From Hericium rajendrae (taxonomy: Eukaryota > Basidiomycota > Agaricomycetes > Russulales > Hericiaceae), in the NCBI GenBank assembly GCA_033439255.1, contig CM065886.1, positions 744,001 to 808,000 of the forward strand: DNA of 64,000 nt, read 5' to 3'. Positions 38,835-49,481 of this stretch are shown piece by piece. The position numbers and the translations under genes were made by a program. The notes beneath the pieces were generated by a model. It saw only the letters and a list, made by a program, of their open reading frames with translations, did no database searches and was not told where the DNA came from. Position 1 is the stretch's first letter, and each line of letters starts with the position of its first letter.

Positions 38835-40846
38835 CTTGACTGTGGAGGAAAGGGTGAAAGGACAATGCTATCGAAATAGCACGAGGGCCTCTTCAGGTCG
38901 CTTAAAGCAATTAGGAAAGGCGCGCGGATCATACACGTGCCGGAACAACTCACATGCACGCCTTGAGGCATCATGCCCAGTGAGAATGCCGGCGGATGAT
39001 ACTAAATCAGACGGATTGATAGCGGTTCGAAGCGAGTCCAGCTAATGAGACGGAATGGTTTTCGGATGGTGGCGAATGAGTCGAGCGAAAAGTCAATGTT
39101 TCGAATTTTTGTTGCGAAAAGTTGGATCGTGTTGAAGCAAACTCTGCCTTGTCGTGATATGTGTGCTGTTCGACCGAACAGAACATGCACTGGTGCAGCC
39201 CACAGTGCTATGGGGCCCCTGCAGTGCGCGCCCGCGCGTCGCATCTGGGCCAAATATACACAAATAGACACGTTGAGAAAGATTGCACATGACTGACGCG
39301 AGCGCGTCGGTGGCTGTCCGTTGATTGCCCACTTCGTCGCTTTATAAAGACCCTGCTCTCTCTCTCTGTCTCCCATTCCCTCGAGCTCGCCAAAAGCGCG
39401 CTCTTCGCTGAGCGGGCTCTGGGGGAACCTCCGCCGTACTCGCCGGGGTTGCGACCCTCCCTAGTGGGTACGGTTCACTTCACAGCCGCAAGATTCGTCC
39501 TCTGCCCTAACACAGCATCCTTGCATTTATTATGCTAGGTAAGTACTTTCTCTCTCTTTATGTGCCTGCTATCTGCCCTCTGTACGGCCGATGAATGCAG
39601 CCAAGGGCCAGAGTGTCAGGTTGTTGTCCGAGCACGGACCACCTTCACGAAGCCGTGCTTGCGTTCGAAACCCGTCAGTGGGCCGGGCAGGACGGAACTA
39701 ACACGTTGTCTTGCACTCTATAGCTTGTGCGCACCGGCAGGGGCCAGTTTGACGGGTCTCGCCAAGGCCCCGACGGCATGAGTCTCTGCAGTGCCGTTTT
39801 CACGTCCGGCAGCTGCGTGTATGGGCAGCCTCGGCACACAGTCTTCCCGCTCGGCTGCCTCCTTTCTCGCACTCGACCACCACCTCTACCACTGCTTCAT
39901 GCAGCGTGACATCTCGATGTCTGCCACCTAGCATGTGCGAGCACGGTGCAACCCCAGCGCACCAACTCCATCGATGTTCGCATGTGTGGCGTCGAATCTG
40001 ACTGCCAGCAGAGCAGGCTCGTTGTCGGTGAGTGGTCTGGCATACTGAATGCAAATTCGCTACAAGGCCTGCAGGACAAACATCCTGCGAAGCGCAACTT
40101 TCTGCGGCTCGCAGGCCTACGCGAGCCCACTTTGGTCACAGAGTCCGTTGACGGGCGCAGGGAAAACAGGTCTGGACTTGATTTTTCTGCATTCCATAGT
40201 TACCATGTACTTATATGCATAAATGATATCCGGATTCTATGGGAAACTGGTAACTCTAGAATTCGTTTTGTTTATGGTAGAGACGCGGTGCTCAGTGTCT
40301 TCACCAAAAAAGGAAAGCTCGATATTGCCTGTGGAATCGAGGGACGGTTTGCTAGGTGCAATGCAATTAGTCTCTTGATTCCGTACTCTCTAGATAGGTT
40401 GTCTTTGCGCTCTGTATTGTACAGATGGAAGTCATATCAGATACATGATGCATCATGTATCACACGCGCTGCATGGAAGGTCTCCCGTCAGGGACATTCA
40501 CGAAACTCGGTGCAGTGCTCTCCGTCTCACCTGCATCAGCTACTGGATGAACACCTCAGATAGCTCCTATGTATTGCTCCTATGTAAATGGATACTTACG
40601 TAGATGGATATTTAATATTTCAAGATGGAGTATTCGTGTACGACGAGGGAAGACACAGGAAACGAGCCTCGAGCAAGCCGTGATGCATGAAGCTTGGGAA
40701 ACACGTAAGACCCGATATAACCATACGAACCTGAAAAGCATCTGCCTCGGCATGATGAACGGGCATTGAGATTAGAACGAATAAAAAGGCCCAGCGGCAT
40801 AACCGGATGACCGGTGAAGCCCTCAGTGATTCAGGCGGACGTTCGT
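38835..40846. other. Gene-poor stretch
   Basis: No recognised gene. Around 39340-39540 a TATA-like string (TTTATAAAGA) is followed by a pyrimidine-rich tract and a GT-type donor, resembling a promoter and leader, but no coding frame of known type follows. The frames at 39946-40563 and 40569-40800 show no family features. Confidence 0.45.
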
Positions 40847-42114
40847 CTACAACCGCGCTGGGTTCTCAATGAATGCACCCCCAACATAACAAGATAAAAT
40901 AACGCACTGTGCTTTGCGATCCTGCCCATTCATCGTGGAAAATGAATGTTTATTGACCCAGCTTGGTTCTTTATCTTTCCGCAATCGCAACCTGCGATCA
41001 TCGTCGGTGGGGTGAGCAAACCCCACATCAGCGACTTGCCATCCGAGCCGATCGTCTTCGTTGTAGCACCAGCACCAGAGCTGAGCATGATCAGCAACAG
41101 TGTTCATGTGGACGAAGACGTCTCCTAAGTGGATATCCTCTAGATCTTGAGGAGGCTGCAAGATTTCTGCAGAACCACTACTTCGGTACCAGCTGGTTGA
41201 TCCATCGCCTGTACCCTCCGGCCATACACGCGTGTGTCTTTCTGGCGAGTTCCCCTTAAAGTCCTTCCGCATACCTTTTGACGGGTCAGATGAAGAAGCA
41301 GATCCTCGCGAAGAAGACATGGCAGGCGACTTTGAGGACGGCGTCAATAGTCTTGACCGCCCTGTATCGTCCAAAATGATGGAGGAAAGACGGGTTTCGT
41401 AGAAAATATCAGTGCAGTTGGGAGGAAATAACAAGGCGTGAGACTCACCAGACAGCTTCGTTTTGCCAGCACGGTGAGGGTGGTGCAGATGAAGATTCTG
41501 TATTGGTTGAAAATCGACTATGTCCGTGTCTGTCTTGGGATAAAATTTTCAGAGGTAGCTTGTGGAAAGTAGCAATGTACAGCCATGCATGAAGTCATAC
41601 CTGGAGGTCCCAAAATTAAGGGCCGCTTGGAGATGGGAAGGCCAGCACTGTCTTCCCATCCTGACAGCGGCGAAGTATGCAGAGATGAAGAGTCAGGACT
41701 ACTCTCGTGTGTCAATACATGTGAAAGCCTTGTGATGTATCGTGGGTACCTTTCTGTCGTCGGCTTAAGCCAGCAGTTCTGTTGACCATTGGCGCAGTGA
41801 ATGGGAAACTTCCTACGTCTCATGGGACGAGACTTGACGCATATTGTAAAAGTAAGATGGACACAAAGGCCGGAATGTATTACCTGTAAGTCACGCTCAA
41901 GTGTTGTTCGGTGGTCATTGCCTACATAAAACGTGGATTCTCGTCTCAACATCAATGGCTTGAACAAGGGCCAGCCTGCATAAGCCATATCATTGGATGC
42001 AGATAAATAATTGTGACTCACTGAATTGGCCAAATTTGAAGCTCGATCTCTGAGTTCTGTCTGGACGAGCTGAGGAAAATAAGACAACGGAGCGACAACG
42101 GAGCGACGAGCCAT
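40847..42114 (-). CDS. Unknown protein with a W-rich domain shared with the gene at 61391
   Basis: The ATG at 42114 starts MARRSVVAPLSYFPQLVQTE. Exons are joined by canonical introns (for example after ANS near 42020 and after LGPPG near 41597). The middle is Ser/Pro-rich and probably disordered. The C-terminal exon (41434-40847) holds a compact domain at 40949-41191: SWYRSSGSAEILQPP, GDVFVH, QLWCWC, GWQV, AHP, RRLRL and PSWVNKH. It aligns residue by residue with WYASRGSTSLPSPPQ, GDLFIH, QTWMWC, RHP, HRLWI and PTWILRK of the gene at 61391-62164. I know no named family with this pattern. The function is unknown. Confidence 0.6.
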
Positions 42115-42435
42115 GAGTGACAGTCAGGCTCGGGATGGCCGAAGCTGAGGTCCAGGTCCAGGGTACCCCGGACCCTGGACTTTCTAAATGAGGAAGCCGT
42201 TTCGTATCGCTGCGATACTTGATTAACGTACTTTATAGATATACTTCGTCTTGTGCAGTTTCCGCTCGAAACTACACGCTCGCAAGTGGTGCCTACAGAA
42301 GATACTAGTTGCAAAGAATTTATGAAATAGACAATTTATCGTTTTCCTCCTGATCCTGAGCGTCCCTCCCTTTCCCATTGCTCTGACAATGATCTGATGC
42401 GAGATGCTAACTGGTCTCGAAGACAGTTATAGTCA
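42115..42435. other. Intergenic, nothing recognised
   Basis: The 321-bp spacer between the SUMO protease stop and the start of the W-rich gene on the same strand. It has no supported frame or repeat. Confidence 0.5.
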
Positions 42436-45400
42436 TCACCGAGCCAAAAATCGCATCGTCCTTGCTAGAGGGATTATGACAGAACCTTCAATGATGTACT
42501 TTTCTTGATACAACGAATGCGTGCCCACCTCCATTGCGACTATAGCGAGGTCCGGTTTCTCCATGAACAGACGTGCAAATTGGGCAAGATAGAGACCGCA
42601 GTCATAGAAATTTGGCTGAAGCGGAACCTACGCAGTCCAATGAATTACATCAGAAAAATGTGTAAGTGATACATAGCTCTATAAAGTCTATATAGATTTC
42701 ATAGTTCCATAGCACTGCCCTTTTCTCTATAGCCAGCATAGCTAAAGGGGAGTGCTATGTAGTACTATAGAGCTGAAGAGTGATGCTATGAAGTGCTATG
42801 ATAGCTATGATAGCTAACTATGCAGCTATGATAGTATGACTAGCTATGAAAGCTATAAGGCTTATATGTCTTATATATCCTATATTCAATATATATCTCA
42901 CATATCCTACCATTTAATATGTGTCTTACATATTTTATATTCAATATGTGTCTTATATATCTTATATTTAATATATAGACCTAATATATATTAAAGCAAT
43001 AAAATCTATTGAAACTATAAATGTTTTCTATCATTATATCAGAATTAGTAATATATGATCACACAAATATAAACTATTTCAATGCATCAAGATTATATTG
43101 ATATTATAAACACTATCAATAACTAAAAAGCAAAAATATAAGAAAGAAAAGATATATATATATAAGTAAGATAAGATAAGATAACTCTCTAAGAGAAGAT
43201 AAGATAACTAAGATAAGATAAGAAAGGATAAATAAGAAAGGATAAGAAAACATTAGTGTTAGAAGATAAAGATAACACAGAAAAACTTACTAAAGTAACA
43301 AAAAGCGAAATCTAAAAGACTAAGTTGAAGACAGGATTATTAGTATGAGCAATACGAGACTAACAATCAAAGGTTACCTCGAAGATAGCAACAACGAGCA
43401 ACAAAAAAAAGAAGAAACAAAGACAAACGAGCGAGAAATAATGACGAGTGAGCAAGAAATAATGGCGAGCGAGCAAGAAACGACGACGAGAGAGCAAAGG
43501 ACGTCAACGAGGGTGTCGACGTGGCATGAGACAGTGGGGGTTAAAGAGCAAGAGGCAACGCGCGTTGCGCGCGCCTTATATACGAATCCCGGGCGGAGCC
43601 GGGATCCGTGGCTGCCGGGCGCTTGCCGAGTGGCGCGTCGAGACTGGGCGCCAGACTTCACTAAACGGACTTGGCTCCCTGTGAGCTTCATGAAGAGTAG
43701 ATACTTACCGTGCTCATTCGTTCGAATCGTATTTACAATTTATAGTACTCGTCGTTTTCTCTTAATTTATGTGATTTTTCTTGATTTGTAGTGGTTCGAG
43801 GAATGCTGCTTCGCTCGTTCGGTGGCTGAAACACCGAAGTCGCATCGTCGACTCTTAGCTCACTCAGCCTAGCTACTCCGTCCCGTTCGATCTCCTCCCC
43901 CCATCTTCGCGTTTCGTCTTCTCCCGTCAACTTGAAGGATGGGGATGTCTTGTGGGGATTCAGGGACACGAGGTAAGTAAAAAATGTCTCTATTTCTCGT
44001 GTAAAGTACTAATCTCGAGAGTACCACTCCTCGACGAGTGGTACTCTCGCTTTTTCCGTTTGTTCTCGATCCCGCCCCACATCCCTCCATCACTCCGCCG
44101 CCCTTCTCCCGTGCACCATCCGCGCCCACTTCCCCGTGTTCATTCGCGTGCCGACCATCGCCTCCGACGCCCTCGTCTGCCCGTGCCAGTGCGCACGGTC
44201 GTCACGGCTGGGCCAGCGCACGCACGAACGCACGCTCGCGCACGGCTCCACCTGCCTCCGCCTGCCCGCGAACACGGTCCGCACGACAGCGCCAACACAC
44301 GGCCATGCACGACAGCGCCAGCACAAGGCCGCGCATGCCTGCGCCAGCGCACGAACCCGTGCGCACGGGCCCCGTCAACACCGTCCAAGCCCCCCACACG
44401 CGTCCTCGCATGGCAGCGCCAGCGCGCGGACACGACGCGCACGTTGCGCAGAGTTCACCCCGCCCTGCATGCACCCAACGGACTGCGCACGGCCGCAGCT
44501 CGCGCACGAGCCAAGCAGCCCGCGTGCGACCCGCTCCCCTCGTGCCCGTCTCGGCCGTCTCGCACCCCTCGCCCCCGTCTCGGCATCTCGGCATCCCCTC
44601 GCTCACGTCGGCGTCCCCTCGCTCACGTCGCCGCCCCCTCGGCACGTCGCTGCCCGTCTCGCATCCCTCGCGCCCATCTCGCACCCCTCGCGCCCATCTC
44701 GCACCCCTCGCCGCCGTCTCGCGCATCTCGCCGCCGTCTCGCGCATCTCGCCGCCGTCTCCCGCACATCGCCGCCGTCTCGCGCACGTCGCGGCCTTCTC
44801 GCGCACGTCGCCGCCGTTTTGCCCACGTCATTGCTCTCTCGCCACCTCGACGGCCCCAGCGCTCTGCGCACACCCTCCCGCGCGTTGTCCGTGGCTCAGG
44901 CGTCAAGAAGATGGCCCGTGCGCATGCGTACGACTCGCAAGCTTCGTACCTGGTCCCGAAGCTCTGCGCACGGTCTGTGTGTGTGGCACACAAACGTGGC
45001 TCGGCCACCATCTCATGTACGGCCATGTGCCTCGCACATGGGCCACTTTGTATGTAATACATTGTAGTAGTTCAATCTCATGTAATAACATTATTGTTGT
45101 AATACATTATAATGCTGGAAATTATAGACTCTATAGCAACTACAGATATTATAGCAGCCTGAATGTCCATAGCAACCTTATGAGGCTCTATATTGAACAT
45201 AGTATCTATAGCATACATAGAGGGACACTAAAAATACATAAGTCACATAGCAGACATAGTGGTGTCCTATTACTATGTAATGCTATATACCCATCACCCA
45301 TGACTATGGTAGCTACCATAGCCACTATAGTCCTGTATAGCTGTGTGGCCCAACTACATAGCAGCCATAGCACTATAAAAGCAAGCATAGCATTGGCTGG

Positions 45401-47357
45401 TAGCTATGTAGATTTCACATTTTTGAGATGTAGATACCTCAGAAGGAAGACACGATCACTCACAGCAGCCTTGAAGGTAATGGGCCGTGTAGTCTCCTTT
45501 GATTTGATGCCCTTTTTGTCGACGGCTTCCATCTGCAGATAATTGCATAGCGCTTCAGCTGCCTCGTGATGGGTGAACGACAAAGAATCGAGGATGAATA
45601 TCTGTGTTCTGGACCACAATAAAAGGACATTGCACTATACTCCGATCACAGTCACAAGGAACTCACCGATCTGCATGAGATGGCCTCTTATCAATTTCAT
45701 GGGAGGGCGAGCCAGCATAAAATGACTTGTTTGAAAAAGCGCTGTCAATGTTTGACTGTCGTGCGCCGTCCGCTTCAACAACACTATCCGGAGGTGACAT
45801 GGATGACGGACCTACTAAGTCATGTACACCGGGTTCTAAGTCAGTTATTAGGAGCGGACGAGCTGAGATCGGTAGAACCATTGACGGATGACAGATAATT
45901 GCCAAGTACCAGTGGAATCTAATACGATTGTAAAGCAACTTAGCCTGAGATGTGAGATGTCTTTAAAGTGACTTACGACTCGTGAATGGGAATAAGAACG
46001 TACTTCGTCTCGAACAGATCGCAGCGCCGTGTCCATCTGCACACCGAATCGTAACCCTGGCCAATCCTTTATATGTACATGCATCATCAGTAAAGCTCAC
46101 AAAGCGAGATCGGGACTGCAGTTATTACTTACAGTTTTGTAAAGAAAAAGGTACTCATTACACGGACGTCTGTAGCCAGTGCGGGCCTCATATCATAAGT
46201 GTCGTTGAAGAATAGTCTAACGCTGTAACAGTCTAGCTTCGCTTCGTTGCTATAAGCGTCGCACATACCTCAAAGCAAAATCCACCAAGACATCATTCAG
46301 GTATTGCTCAGGAGATATTCGCTTCAAGTCCGAAGCGGTGATATTTAGGCCGCCATGTTGCCGCCATGGGTAGACCAACACCCTGACCCGGTTGGAAGAG
46401 AAATTCAGTCTAATTTCAGATTTAGCTTAGAGTCTTATGTCGCTTACACATCGGACAGTGTTTGTTCTGGCGAAGACGATGATATAGATATGACAGAGGC
46501 CACGTCTGTATCACGGCTATGTCAAATTCAAGACAAAGTTAGTTAAGAATGATTTTGAGAGGATAGATACATGCGTGGAGTCCGAAGTCGGTCGTAATCG
46601 CTCTGTGACATCGTGTCTATTGCGAAGTGAGGTGTCACTTTCTTCCATAAAAGTTGCGGTGGTTCTGATCATCGCTTCAGAAGTAGCCGAGTGTCTGAAG
46701 CAAGCAAGGAACAAAGGTGTTGTCAGTTTCTTTGACTGACATGGATATGGAAAGACTTACTGAGGCTGGGTTGAGGTCCCGAGGTTGGCGACATCTTGAA
46801 ATTGTTGGACAAGCCGCATGTAGATTTCTGATTTCCAGCTATTGTGGTCCCTTTCGAACCTCAGTAACAGCGCACCATCCGGTTGCATTGATCCTACCCG
46901 GGCTCGTCTCAAATAGCCTAGGCTGGAGCATATGAGGACTTACCAGCTTTCAATTCGTCCAATAATACGCCATCACCATCCCAAGTCGAAGTAACGAAGA
47001 TGCGTATCAGCGGCTGTGATCTTGGATTGTTCTAACCCCGTTGTCGCGTGAATTGACAGAAGCACTCTCGAGCGATGTAAAGATGAGCGATACCTGCACG
47101 TCCACAGCCTGGACCGCCCATATACTACTCTGCGTAAGGCTGAAACGAATGAGACACTCTCTGCTGTCTACATCCGCAGCTAGAAGTTCTACAACATTTG
47201 ATTTGATGTCCCAGATAAGCCAATATGGAGGTGACGATGTATGTCGAGAAGATAAGCACAATCCAATCGCCCAAGCGGATACTGGGAGATGAAAATGGGA
47301 AGAGGAGCCTGACGACCATCGAGCTAGTAGGTTTCGTAGGAAATCCGCGGGTGACAT
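42436..47357 (-). CDS. Ulp-family (C48) SUMO-specific protease
   Basis: The catalytic part is complete: LVYPWRQHGGLNITASDLKR, QYLNDVLVDFALRL, MSTFFFTKL, GYDSVCRWTRRCDLFETKYV, LIPIHES, FHWYLAIICHP (catalytic His), QIFILDSLSFTHHEA (Asp) and VPLQPNFYDCGLYLAQFARL (Gln and Cys), with stop at 42436. The pattern fits the Ulp2/SENP6-7 branch, which trims SUMO chains in the nucleus. An acidic insert between His and Asp also suits Ulp2. Upstream exons (ELLAADVDSRECLIRFSLTQ, PDGALLLRFERDHNSWKSEI) look like the N-terminal PH-like region. The start at 47357 and one junction near 46540 are uncertain. The last intron, 42628-45463, is 2836 nt because it holds an inserted element. The flanking splice sites are canonical and phase 0, so the protein may still be made. 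Confidence 0.8.
42860..43335. repeat. AT-rich low-complexity tract
   Basis: Repeats of TATAT/TATTC words (42860-42980) are followed by AGATA/AGATAAG microsatellite-like runs (about 43130-43280). It forms part of the left flank of the insertion. Confidence 0.7.
44016..44049. repeat. Perfect 14-bp inverted repeat with 6-base loop
   Basis: The arms CGAGAGTACCACTC and GAGTGGTACTCTCG flank loop CTCGAC, followed by CTTTTTCC. It lies at the border of the GC-rich core of the insertion. Confidence 0.8.
44530..44850. repeat. GC-rich degenerate minisatellite
   Basis: Words such as CTCGCACCCCTCG and CGCCGCCGTCTCGCGCA recur with a period of about 24 bp. The plus strand is strongly C-biased. The bias keeps three plus frames and one minus frame open over several hundred bases. 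Confidence 0.7.
45060..45405. repeat. CATAG-word low-complexity tract
   Basis: CATAG and CTATAG words recur every 10-20 bases. They mirror, in inverted sense, those at 42670-42860 and form the right flank of the insertion. Confidence 0.6.
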
Positions 47358-47724
47358 GATGATGTTGAAAGGGAGTAAGCCACGCTGAGACTAGCAGTAG
47401 TAGCGCTGGGCCGATCGTTCAAGCTTTGAAGGCACGTCGGCGCACCCCAGATCTCATCCGTATCACGGTCACTACCATCCAAAAGGCGGTATACTATGCA
47501 GCACACGAGCTATTGATCGCATGCAAACGGTATACAAATCATAAAGAGTACTGTAAAGATGCGCATGGTACATATGAGAGGACTGTAGTAATGTCAAGGA
47601 ATGTACTACTAGTATCTGCGCGACCGTTAACTGACAATGTCTGTATGTGTGAAGAGATAAACGGATAAGGGAAGCAGGCTAAATGCTACAGGCCTGCCAT
47701 GCATAAAGTACGAAAACGAGGTGA

Positions 47725-49481
47725 TTACATAGGGAAAAGGCCCCGTGGCCAAGGATGAGTAGCACACCAGTTGCCTCCGAACGTCGAAGAGCCGAAATCG
47801 TGAAATAAACATCTCGTTTTCCGGTCATCAATGACTGCAGCAATTGATATGAGACTTACGAGCCATAACAACATGACCGCGCTTGTCAACATGACTGACT
47901 TCCACCGGGGCCGTAGGGACCTCACGTAAACGCTGGAGGTGGGCAGACGATAACCTTCGAAGAATACCTTCCAGAAGGGAATTGAGGAAACGACTCGAAG
48001 TCCCTCGTACATCTGTTGAGCCATTGACCAAGAGGAACGGATAGTTTGCATGCCAATGTGGGGCAAAACAGTAGATCCCTTGATCCGGACACCCTCCATC
48101 GAGGAGTATAGAGAAGTGACGGCAGGTGAAATGAGGCACGTAAATCGCCACATGTATGGTTGAGTCAATGCAGTGGTCGAAAAAGATCTAGTTAAAAGAC
48201 GACGCAGGTTCTGCTTCGCTTTGGGGAACCATTCAGTATAAGATTTGGACGATTCGTTTGAGTGGGGAGTGCGAGCCATCCGTAACTGTAAACGTGGATG
48301 TATGGGCATCCGATAGGGATCGCCAGTGCGCCATCGCTTTATAGCGACTAGAAGCATGATATGATGCAGCGAATGGGGGTGAAAACGTTGGAATAGCTCT
48401 TCGAAGAATCCCCAATCATCCGCCGTTGACACAATCCACCTTGTGTAGCAGTAGAAAACCACGAGTAACCCATTCAATGTTTGAGATAGGACATCCCAAA
48501 GCGAGGGTGAGCAGTAGGACGATATAATTGGATAATGCTGTCCAATGAATTGTTCTCGGACGGTGATCAACAAGGTGATGCAAAGGGAGAATGAAGGATG
48601 GGAGTATCGGAATGAATCTTCCCATGTCTGCCAGTCGTCTGCGAGTGACAGAACGCGAGATGAGACAATCACGGAAATATTGGAGCTGAATGCGGATGCC
48701 ATGGCTCTGGAAAGGTAATCCCAAGATGATGGTCGAACAGCTGAAGTTTGAGAGGAATAAGATGCGTCCTGGGAAATGTCTGGGCGGTCATATTCACGAG
48801 TTGCTGCTGGATAATCCGTCAAAGCCTGCAATAATCCACGATGAGTCCGACAGACAGACTACAAAGAAGCCTCCTTACAATACTTTTAGGTCTCATCACG
48901 GCGTAAGCTTTATTGAGCCCATGCGCACGACTCAGGTCCTGTTGGAGCCGGTCTCTCTCGACGAGCAGCTGCATAACATCGTCTTCGCGATCCTGCAAAA
49001 GGCCCCGCAGAGCATCTTGACTAGCGTTCATCAGCCTAACAGTCCTCCACGTTGAAGAGTAATAGGCACGGTAATCCCGTAAGCGATTTGGTGGAGATAT
49101 CGTCTGGACATGAGAGACAGTGGTACCAGATCGGGTCAAGGATACATGCGTGGCTGACGATGAGGCAGGGTTCTCCTTACGGCAGATGGTATTGTCGTGT
49201 CCGCCACGACTCGCTGAACCACGAAATTGGCTTTGAGGGGCCTTGCGACGGTCAGAAACTTCCGAGCGTTGGATCGGGCTTGGCAAGTCTGCAATGAGAC
49301 CTCCGGAAATCTCAGTTCTGGTTCTGCATTCTGACGCCTTCTTCGGGGAAGGATCAAGGTCACGACCCTCGGGATCCAGAACATCCACAGCGCTTGCAGC
49401 CAAAGCAAAGTCTGATGCTTTCGGGTGCACCTGCGTGAGAGCCGCTGCCTTGTCCTGACCAAGAGAACGTCCAGCAGACAT
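47725..49481 (-). CDS. Unknown coiled-coil protein with C-terminal membrane segment
   Basis: Two exons, complement(47725..48825, 48879..49481), with a 53-nt intron (gtaagg ... gcag), both phase 0, giving 567 aa. The ATG at 49481 (MSAGRSLGQDKAAAL) is the first in frame. The N-terminal half is polar with a predicted coiled coil (LRGLLQDREDDVMQLLVERD, RLQQDL). The second exon carries two similar segments, ADDWQTWEDSFRYSHPSFSL and ADDWGFFEELFQRFHPHSLH, suggesting an internal duplication. Near the C-terminus is a hydrophobic stretch (VMLTSAVMLLWLVSLISIAA) likely to span a membrane. I do not recognise the family. It lies head to tail upstream of the SUMO protease on the same strand. The frame is intact. 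Confidence 0.65.

Larger units (their letters stand above)
42648..45430. mobile_element. TA-flanked insertion with short inverted ends, inside a SUMO-protease intron (2.78 kb)
   Basis: The ends are CATCAGAAAAATGTG and, inverted from the right side, CATCTCAAAAATGTG (13 of 15 identical). Similarity resumes at ACATAGCT, and TA lies outside on both sides, as for Tc1/mariner-like insertions. Removing 42648-45430 plus one TA leaves an intron of about 50 nt, normal for this window. The element has AT-rich flanks made of CATAG/CTATAG words (42670-43340 and 45060-45405) around a very GC-rich core (44050-45000). It holds a perfect 14-bp hairpin at 44016-44049 and a charged, repetitive 148-codon frame at 43345. 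No transposase was recognised, so it is probably non-autonomous or a composite. Confidence 0.6.

Noticed and set aside
39100-39560. Stretch resembling a long terminal repeat (TATA, pyrimidine tract, donor-like end)
   Set aside because: No second copy, no primer-binding site and no target duplication were seen in the window. The resemblance is too weak to call a fossil.
39600-39700. Possible tRNA B-box (GTTCGAAAC)
   Set aside because: No matching A-box and no cloverleaf could be formed around it.
43345-43791. 148-codon frame inside the SUMO-protease intron insertion
   Set aside because: It is low-complexity (repeats of EREIMTS/EQEIMAS type) with no family match. Kept only as a note on the element.
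43952-45542. Three overlapping plus-strand open frames of 339-468 codons and a 286-codon minus frame
   Set aside because: They coexist over the same GC-rich minisatellite, encode repetitive Pro/Arg/Ala/Ser strings, and run into the SUMO-protease intron. Base composition explains them.
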